Assembly (NCBI GenBank): GCA_026002025.1
Contig: BOAU01000072.1
Location: 1 to 10,846 of the forward strand
Direction of reading: 5' to 3'
DNA: 10,846 nucleotides
From: Spirochaetia bacterium
GTDB taxonomy: Bacteria; Spirochaetota; Spirochaetia; Treponematales; Breznakiellaceae
Position numbers and translations under genes: made by a program. Every line of letters begins with the position of its first letter. The stretch's first letter is position 1. Shown piece by piece: positions 6,761 to 10,846 of the stretch. The notes beneath the pieces are model-generated. The model saw nothing but the letters and a program-made list of their open reading frames with translations. It was not told where the DNA came from and made no database searches.

Positions 6761-8026
6761 TTACTCCCGGTTGAGCCGGTACCAGTCGGCAATGCGCCGT
6801 TCCAGGGGAATGAGCCCCTCCTTATCGGCGCTGCGGATCCGTTCATGCAGATAGGGGAGGATCACCCGTTCCTTGAGGGCTGTCCAGTTCCGGGGGAGTA
6901 CGTTGGGGGGGGAAAGGAATTCTTCCTGGGGCATGTGGCCAAGGAGGCTGGGATAGAACCGGGGGAACACCTGTTCCGTGACCCCCCGGAGCGCCGAAAA
7001 GCCCCCGGCAATGCCAAAGGAGGTTTCGTTCATCCGCTTGTTCCGGGCGGATTCCAGCAGCAGGCGCTGGTTTTCCTGCCGGAAAAACCACTCCGTAAAG
7101 GCGGCGGCGGCTTTTTTTGCCTTGCCCTTTTTGCAGAGCCCCAGGAAAACCGTATCCTCGCTCAGGGGGATGGTGTCCTGCTCTGCAATCCACCGGAAAT
7201 CCAGGGCGGAACGCCGTTCCTGGGCCAGGGTGAACAATTGGGAGCTGTCCATATAGGCAAAGAGGATCCGCCCGGAAGTGGCCAGCTGGGCCGGGGGCTC
7301 GAAGAAGTACTTGAAGGAAAAATCCTCAACCTGCTGTATCCCCGTATTGGCTTCGTTTATCCAGGATTGGATGTAAACCATGGACCGTTCCAGGGCCTCG
7401 GCGTCCCAGGCCACAGGACTTGCCTCCCGGAAATTTACATTGAAAAGTGTGGCGGCGATAAAAAGGAAGTCGTCATCCCAGGCCGGGGAGAAACCCATTC
7501 GGGAATAGGCGCCGGGGGTATCGCCGCCGCTTACAAGGTTATGGTCCTTCCCCAGGGCCTTTATTTCTTCAAAGCCGATGGTAAAGGGGTTTGAAAGGAG
7601 GCTGCCCTTGTCCCGGGCGAGTACCATGGCGGGAATGTTAAAGGCCACCGGGAGGAGGTACTGCTTGTTGTCGATTTTGCCCAGCGCCAGGAGCCGGGGA
7701 TAAAAATCATCCGGGGAAACAAGCCCTTTGGTGAAAAAATTATCCAGGGGGGTGAAAAGGGAGCGGGTGGATGCGCTTTTCAGCCAGCTGCCGCTTACGA
7801 TATCGGGATAAACAGTGGCTGCGCTGAGTTCTTCCGCCGGGGATTTGAAATACCGGACTTCAACCTTATGGAGACTCTGGCTTGAGTTAAAGGATTCCGC
7901 GTAAACCGCAAACGCGGGCCGGTCGGTCCAGAGCACCGCCGTTTCACCCCGGGCGGAACAGGAAAGCGCCCCAAGGGCCGCCATCAGAATGATGCAGAGG
8001 CAACGAATTTTCCCCAATTTTTCCAT
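6761..8026 (-). CDS. Solute-binding-protein-like lipoprotein
   Basis: This 421-residue protein, counted from ATG 8026, begins with a lipoprotein signal peptide: MEKLGKIR, a hydrophobic run, then LGALSC with Cys23 as the likely lipidated residue (a relaxed lipobox, as in spirochaetes). The mature part resembles family 1 extracellular solute-binding proteins, with an early VYPDIVSGSW (candidate-ligand strand), TPLDNFF, and a conserved-looking AAAAFTEWFFRQENQ helix late in the chain. It probably sits on the outer face of the cytoplasmic membrane and binds a small solute. The start is not settled: no Shine-Dalgarno precedes 8026, and in-frame ATGs at 8050 and 8047 would add 8 or 7 residues. No permease or ATPase gene is adjacent, so it is an orphan binding protein. 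Ligand unknown. Confidence 0.75.
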   Translation of the reverse strand: MEKLGKIRCLCIILMAALGALSCSARGETAVLWTDRPAFAVYAESFNSSQSLHKVEVRYFKSPAEELSAATVYPDIVSGSWLKSASTRSLFTPLDNFFTKGLVSPDDFYPRLLALGKIDNKQYLLPVAFNIPAMVLARDKGSLLSNPFTIGFEEIKALGKDHNLVSGGDTPGAYSRMGFSPAWDDDFLFIAATLFNVNFREASPVAWDAEALERSMVYIQSWINEANTGIQQVEDFSFKYFFEPPAQLATSGRILFAYMDSSQLFTLAQERRSALDFRWIAEQDTIPLSEDTVFLGLCKKGKAKKAAAAFTEWFFRQENQRLLLESARNKRMNETSFGIAGGFSALRGVTEQVFPRFYPSLLGHMPQEEFLSPPNVLPRNWTALKERVILPYLHERIRSADKEGLIPLERRIADWYRLNRE

Positions 8027-8064
8027 ACCCGGTGTCTGGCGCAACATCATAAACTTAAAAATTC

Positions 8065-8097
8065 TTAACCACGAACCACAGGAATTACACGAACAAA
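8065..8097 (+). repeat. Degenerate 9-bp-period 'CCACGAA' repeat
   Basis: After TTAACCAC the plus strand reads as imperfect units CCACGAA, CCACAGGAA and TTACACGAA. The same TTAACCAC opening recurs at 10243-10250 before a hairpin element. I judge this a decayed copy of a dispersed intergenic repeat; the periodicity is visible, the dispersal is inference. It lies at the 3' end of the 39-codon ORF. Confidence 0.5.
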
Positions 8098-8204
8098 AGG
8101 GTAAGGTTTGGTAGTCCAGGAACGAACCCTTCAGATTTGATATCAAGGACGTTAAGGCCCAATGCCGTCATGGCCGGCAGTAAAACAATGGCAAACTTTT
8201 TCAT
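8085..8204 (-). CDS. 39-residue signal-peptide-like ORF, possibly a gene remnant
   Basis: The ATG (8202-8204) overlaps the aminotransferase stop as ATGA, and GGAG lies seven bases upstream, so translation is plausible. The product begins MKKFAIVLLPAMTALGLNV, which looks like a signal peptide or single membrane helix, followed by about 20 polar residues with no recognisable domain. The last codons and the stop come from the CCACGAA-type repeat. It may be a genuine small membrane or secreted peptide, or the 5' remnant of a gene cut short by the repeat. The lipoprotein frame downstream is in a different register, so this is not its signal peptide. Confidence 0.45.
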   Translation of the reverse strand: MKKFAIVLLPAMTALGLNVLDIKSEGFVPGLPNLTLLFV

Positions 8205-9517
8205 CTTTTTTCTCCATTTCCAGATACGGTGATCTTTGCCGCGGTTTCGTAAATAATCCGGTAAACTTCGTCGATTTTTTCCTCATCGATTCCCGCAAAG
8301 GCGACCCGGAGATAGCGGTCTTCCAGGGAGATGGTTCCCACCCCGTGCTTAAGGAGAAGTTCCTGCCGCAGGGCCTCTGCGCTGATCCCCTCACAGCAGA
8401 AACACATGAAGTAGCCGGAGTTAAAGGGCAGGGGCTTTAGGGTGGGATGATCCGGGTGGGCCTGGATAAAGGCCTTTACCCGGTCGTAACGGCCCTTCAT
8501 GGTGTTCCAGAATTGGGCCTTTTCGCCGTGGGTCCGCTTGTCCTCCATGGCCTTGAGCATGATGTACTGGGCCGGGGTATTGGCGCAGGAAACCGAGGAG
8601 CGGATGGCCCCCATGAGCTTTTTGATCAGGGCATCGTATTGGGCATCGTTGATCCCCGCCGATGCATAGGTGACGAATCCCAGGCGGAGGCCCCAGATGT
8701 AGTCTTCCTTGATGGGGCCGTCGATTTTAACCGCCAGCACCTTTTCGTGGATGGTGGCGAAGCGGCCGAAAAGGGATTCCTTGCTGACGTTGTCCTCGTA
8801 AAAAAGGCCGAAGTAGGCGTCGTCGCAGATCACCAGCACATCCGCGCCGTTTTCTGCGGTGTCCCGGATGATCTCAACCAGGGCATCCTCTTCTTCCCGT
8901 GTGGGGGAATAGCCTGAGGGGTTGTTGGGAAAATTGAAGAGGATGCGGACCTTGCCGGTTTTGGCCTGTTCCCGGATGGCGTTGGCGATGGAGTCAAGGT
9001 CCAGTCCCTGCCCCTTGCCGAAGAAGGGAACCTCCCGGACTTCCGTTCCCCGGCGGGTATTATAAATAAGACCGTAGTTGTCCCAGCAGGGGTCGCTTAC
9101 GATGATCGAGGTTGTTTCATCAAAAAACATGTCCGCCGCATAGGAAAGCCCCGCGGTCAGGCCGGGCACCACCGCGGGAAGGGAAATCTTTGCAGGGTCA
9201 ATCGAGGGATTTTTGCGGATGATTAGCTTTTTCCACACGGCGCGGGCCTCTTCCACCCCGGCAGTGGGGGCATAGGTTACCGCCTGTTCCGCCGTCAGGT
9301 GGGGCATACTGTCGCTGATGGCGGACAGGATTAGGGGATGCCCGTCCTTAAAGGCCATGCCGATGGTGCCGTTGGCCAGGGACGCGGACTTTTTCGCCTC
9401 CGCCGACTGGGCGATGATACCCTTTGGAAAATAAAAACGGCGGCCCAAATTTGAAAGGAGCCGCCCGGCAACGCAATTGTCCAGTATGGTGTTTAGTTCA
9501 TCTGCGGGGGAATTCAT
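8201..9517 (-). CDS. Class I/II (fold type I) PLP-dependent aminotransferase
   Basis: This 438-residue cytosolic enzyme has the full set of aminotransferase landmarks: a Gly-rich loop PGLTAGLSYAADMF (118-131) for the cofactor phosphate; FNFPNNPSGY with Asn199-Pro200; Asp233 and Tyr235 in ICDDAYFG for the PLP ring; Lys270 as the Schiff-base lysine in GPIKEDYIWGLR, with Arg278 exactly eight residues later as in aspartate aminotransferase; and Arg404 in YLRVAFAG for the substrate carboxylate. The K-E-D-Y-x-W-G-x-R form marks a subgroup different from classical AspC. The amino donor is not identifiable. The ATG at 9517 has only a short AGGA close by. A possible weak promoter (TTGACT at 9550-9555 on the minus strand) and two direct repeats lie upstream. 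The stop overlaps the next small ORF as ATGA. Confidence 0.92.
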   Translation of the reverse strand: MNSPADELNTILDNCVAGRLLSNLGRRFYFPKGIIAQSAEAKKSASLANGTIGMAFKDGHPLILSAISDSMPHLTAEQAVTYAPTAGVEEARAVWKKLIIRKNPSIDPAKISLPAVVPGLTAGLSYAADMFFDETTSIIVSDPCWDNYGLIYNTRRGTEVREVPFFGKGQGLDLDSIANAIREQAKTGKVRILFNFPNNPSGYSPTREEEDALVEIIRDTAENGADVLVICDDAYFGLFYEDNVSKESLFGRFATIHEKVLAVKIDGPIKEDYIWGLRLGFVTYASAGINDAQYDALIKKLMGAIRSSVSCANTPAQYIMLKAMEDKRTHGEKAQFWNTMKGRYDRVKAFIQAHPDHPTLKPLPFNSGYFMCFCCEGISAEALRQELLLKHGVGTISLEDRYLRVAFAGIDEEKIDEVYRIIYETAAKITVSGNGEKR

Positions 9518-9549
9518 GTTCCTATTATCTTGGTGAAAAGCCCTGTCTT

Positions 9550-9599
9550 AGTCAAGGGAAGTACCCCACAGAAGAATTTCGTCAGCATTGGGAAGTACC
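9550..9599 (-). promoter_or_regulatory. Paired 10-bp direct repeats and weak promoter upstream of the aminotransferase
   Basis: GGGAAGTACC occurs exactly twice on the plus strand, at 9556-9565 and 9590-9599, 34 bp apart. Read toward the aminotransferase, the nearer copy abuts a TTGACT box (9550-9555). The best -10 is poorly spaced: GATAAT lies 20 bp on, which would make the transcript nearly leaderless. The repeats could be activator or repressor sites. The exact repeats are certain; the function is a guess. Confidence 0.4.
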
Positions 9600-9608
9600 A
9601 GTCCCGGC

Positions 9609-9884
9609 TTACCAGCCGAAATCAGCGTGGGTTCCGGTGCGGGATGCAAACAAAATAAGCTCACATGAGTCTATCGTATAGATTAACAACCAGTCGTTCT
9701 CTATATGACATTCCCGATAGCCCGCCCAGCCGCCGCTCAATGCGTGGTCACAGTGTTTGCTTTCGAGTGGGACATGGTTTGCGAGTTTTTCCAGAATGTT
9801 TTCAAGCAAGGCCGGGTTTTTGCCGCGCTTTTTCTGCAGCTTGTAATCCCGTTTCATTTGGCCGGTAAAACGCACTTTAAGCAT
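9609..9884 (-). CDS. YafQ-family mRNA interferase toxin
   Basis: This 91-residue RelE-fold toxin matches YafQ closely. Residues equivalent to the YafQ catalytic set are present: His47 in DHALSG, His60-x3-Asp64-Trp65 in CHIENDWLLIY, His86 in RTGTHAD, and Phe89 near the C-terminus. YafQ cleaves mRNA at in-frame codons while bound to the ribosome. I start it at ATG 9884 (MLKVRFTGQMKRDYKL), which matches the normal family N-terminus and overlaps the antitoxin gene by 8 nt; an upstream ATG at 9926 would add 14 residues unlike the family. It appears intact and probably active. A small hairpin (9605-9618) spans the stop but has no T tract. Confidence 0.93.
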   Translation of the reverse strand: MLKVRFTGQMKRDYKLQKKRGKNPALLENILEKLANHVPLESKHCDHALSGGWAGYRECHIENDWLLIYTIDSCELILFASRTGTHADFGW

Positions 9885-10146
9885 CGTCAGATTCCAGCGC
9901 TTCCATTGCTTCCCGCACGGTGTCATACGGACCGTGCAGGTTACGGCGAAGGCGCACGTCTTCCATTGCTTCGAGGGTTTCGGCGTTAAACCGGCGCTTG
10001 AGGGCGAAGGGGATGCCGTTTTCCTGCAAAGATGCGGTTAAAAACATCCGTATTGCGGTGGACGTGTCGAACCCCATTGACGCATACAGCGTGTCGGCGG
10101 CGGCCTTCATTTCATCATCTACGCGCACCTGAATAGTTGTTGACAT
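9877..10146 (-). CDS. RelB/DinJ-family antitoxin
   Basis: This 89-residue protein has the ribbon-helix-helix N-terminus of DinJ (TTIQVRVDDEMKAAADTLYASMGFDTSTAIRMFL, here residues 3-36 in outline), followed by ENGIPF, a hallmark of the family, and a charged C-terminal half that would wrap the toxin. It binds YafQ and, through the N-terminal domain, normally represses its own promoter. The ATG at 10146 has AGAGG about seven bases upstream and a good promoter at 10166-10194. It overlaps the toxin start by 8 nt, the usual antitoxin-first order. Confidence 0.93.
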   Translation of the reverse strand: MSTTIQVRVDDEMKAAADTLYASMGFDTSTAIRMFLTASLQENGIPFALKRRFNAETLEAMEDVRLRRNLHGPYDTVREAMEALESDDA

Positions 10147-10165
10147 AGCAATACCTCTGTATTAC

Positions 10166-10194
10166 AACATAGTTAGAACCGGACGGCTTGTCAA
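10166..10194 (-). promoter_or_regulatory. Promoter of the dinJ-yafQ-like operon
   Basis: On the minus strand TTGACA (10189-10194) is followed by a 17-bp spacer and TATGTT (10166-10171). Just downstream AATAC-AGAG-GTATT (10151-10164) forms a 5-bp inverted repeat overlapping the Shine-Dalgarno and could be an autoregulatory operator half-site pair. The promoter match is strong; the operator is tentative. Confidence 0.72.
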
Positions 10195-10202
10195 GAAAGC
10201 AA

Positions 10203-10223
10203 TGAACAGAGAGCAGTGAGCAA
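10203..10223 (+). repeat. Three imperfect tandem heptamers (consensus TGAGCAG)
   Basis: TGAACAG, AGAGCAG and TGAGCAA follow each other without gaps, each one or two changes from TGAGCAG. This short degenerate array lies between the divergent dinJ-like and glmS genes. It is too short and decayed to assign a role. Confidence 0.5.
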
Positions 10224-10245
10224 AATTAAAAAAGAAGAAAATTTA

Positions 10246-10308
10246 ACCACACGGATACTGCGGACTCGCGGTTCCCTGTCTTTTTTTGTCCGTGAGGGTC
10301 CGTGTGGT
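10246..10308. repeat. Hairpin element with perfect 10-bp terminal inverted repeats
   Basis: ACCACACGGA (10246-10255) and TCCGTGTGGT (10299-10308) are exact inverted copies around 43 bases, and inside them CGGAC (10261-10265) pairs with GTCCG (10288-10292). The arms also resemble each other (CGGAC...CGCGG versus CCGTGAGGGTCCG), so alternative folds exist. It may be a small non-autonomous repeat of the kind scattered between genes, or a transcribed hairpin upstream of glmS. No flanking target duplication is obvious. Confidence 0.55.
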
Positions 10309-10336
10309 GCCGCCAGTAGGCGGCTTGTGGTTTTTT
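10309..10336 (+). terminator. Possible intrinsic terminator ahead of glmS
   Basis: GCCGCC (10309-10314) and GGCGGC (10319-10324) form a 6-bp GC stem with an AGTA loop, followed by TTGTGGTTTTTT. The T tract is interrupted, so efficiency is doubtful. It lies upstream of the glmS promoter on the plus strand, directly abutting the larger hairpin, and could stop plus-strand read-through into glmS. Confidence 0.4.
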
Positions 10337-10371
10337 CGAATTTGGAATTCCTGTTGGGGGAAGCGGGCTTA

Positions 10372-10400
10372 TTGATTACTGCCGGGCCTTGTTTTACTAT
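10372..10400 (+). promoter_or_regulatory. Promoter of glmS
   Basis: TTGATT (10372-10377), a 17-bp spacer and TACTAT (10395-10400) give a good sigma-70-type match. The start site near 10407 leaves a leader of about 32 bases, too short for a glmS ribozyme. Confidence 0.65.
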
Positions 10401-10438
10401 ACAGACGGCAAAGTACCTTGAAGGGCACGGAGGAAACC

Positions 10439-10846
10439 ATGTGTGGAATAACCGGATATATCGGAGATAAACAGGCGGTCCCGGTACTGCTTGAGGCCTT
10501 GAAAAAGCTGGAATACCGGGGCTACGATTCCACCGGTATCGCCATTTTGAGTGAGGACCTCCTGGTGGTGCGCAAGGCCAAGGGCCAGCTCGCGGTTCTG
10601 GGGGAAAAGCTGAGCCGGGAAACCATCACCGGGACCCTGGGGATAGGGCATACCCGCTGGGCCACCCACGGGGAACCTTCGGATGTTAATTCCCACCCCC
10701 ATACCAATGTTTCCGGGCAGATAGCGGTGGTCCACAACGGGATCATCGAAAACTACCTCCGCCTCAAGGAATGGCTCCAGGCCCGGGACGTGGTGTTCAA
10801 GAGCGATACCGATACGGAGGTGATCGCCCACCTTATTGATTATTAT
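10439..10846 (+). CDS. glmS: Glutamine-fructose-6-phosphate aminotransferase, isomerizing (3' end outside window)
   Basis: The first 136 codons are visible of a protein normally about 600-615 residues. It converts fructose-6-phosphate and glutamine to glucosamine-6-phosphate, the entry to UDP-GlcNAc and peptidoglycan. The N-terminal class II glutaminase domain is clear: MCGITGYIG with Cys2 as the nucleophile after Met removal, YRGYDSTG (26-33), the glutamine-binding HTRWATHG (71-78), HNGIIENY (99-106) and SDTDTE (122-127). These fit GlmS rather than PurF or AsnB. GGAGG lies six bases before the ATG. The gene runs off the window end, so the sugar isomerase domains cannot be checked. Confidence 0.97.
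   Translation, partial: MCGITGYIGDKQAVPVLLEALKKLEYRGYDSTGIAILSEDLLVVRKAKGQLAVLGEKLSRETITGTLGIGHTRWATHGEPSDVNSHPHTNVSGQIAVVHNGIIENYLRLKEWLQARDVVFKSDTDTEVIAHLIDYY

Noticed and set aside
6743..7594. 283-codon plus-strand open frame
   Set aside because: Antisense to the lipoprotein gene; rich in Gly and Pro as expected of a shadow frame.
9885..9926. ATG at 9926 as start of the YafQ-like toxin
   Set aside because: The extra 14 residues do not match the family and would lie deep in the antitoxin gene; ATG 9884 gives the usual length and overlap.
10401..10438. glmS ribozyme upstream of glmS
   Set aside because: The predicted leader is about 32 bases, far too short for the ribozyme, and no matching core is visible.
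10397..10831. 144-codon minus-strand open frame at the right edge
   Set aside because: Antisense to glmS, whose glutaminase motifs are unmistakable on the plus strand.
1..10846. tRNA, rRNA, CRISPR array or transposase
   Set aside because: No cloverleaf, rRNA core sequence, regularly spaced repeats or transposase motif was seen on either strand.

Overview
This looks like a chromosomal stretch of a spirochaete, most likely a Treponema-type bacterium of the gut or termite-gut kind. The main clues are a GTP-type phosphoenolpyruvate carboxykinase, a solute-binding lipoprotein with a relaxed lipobox, a small orphan protein of a style I associate with Treponema, and degenerate 'TTAACCAC' and 'TGAGCAG' repeats between genes. 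The assignment is inference from general resemblance; no rRNA or other decisive marker is present. Coding density is high, and nearly everything between about 0.7 and 10.15 kb lies on the minus strand.

Layout. (1) 1-628, plus strand: a HepT/MntA-type toxin-antitoxin pair. The HEPN toxin enters from outside the window and overlaps the minimal nucleotidyltransferase antitoxin by 19 nt. A perfect 12-bp inverted repeat (634-675) separates it from the convergent pckG. (2) 697-2532, minus: pckG, with a structured leader holding two Shine-Dalgarno sites and a possible 7-codon upstream ORF. (3) 2703-6150, minus: a three-gene operon in the order Gfo/Idh/MocA oxidoreductase, enolase-superfamily dehydratase-like enzyme, RraA-like aldolase. 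It starts at a strong sigma-70-type promoter (TTGACA-18-TACAAT) whose -10 is embedded in a perfect 15-bp palindrome, and it ends at a clear intrinsic terminator (2631-2661). (4) 6314-9517, minus: a PLP aminotransferase, a tiny signal-peptide-like ORF coupled to it by ATGA, a solute-binding lipoprotein without transporter genes, and a 131-residue protein I do not recognise. (5) 9609-10146, minus: a DinJ/YafQ toxin-antitoxin pair with its own promoter. (6) 10200-10438: a repeat-rich intergenic region with nested hairpins and a plus-strand promoter. (7) 10439 to the end, plus: the start of glmS.

How the genes fit together. The central operon encodes an NAD(P)-dependent sugar oxidoreductase, an acid-sugar dehydratase-like enzyme and an RraA-type metal aldolase. 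That set is chemically coherent for oxidising a sugar or polyol, dehydrating the acid and cleaving the product to pyruvate or a similar 2-oxoacid. The substrate cannot be read from sequence. PckG would link such C3/C4 products to oxaloacetate and PEP, but it has its own leader and terminator, so a functional link is only inferred. The two toxin-antitoxin systems use unrelated mechanisms: nucleotidylation of a HEPN RNase, and a RelE-fold mRNA interferase. The most interesting signals outside the genes are the palindromic operator, the pckG leader, the paired 10-bp direct repeats upstream of the aminotransferase, and the hairpin element before glmS.
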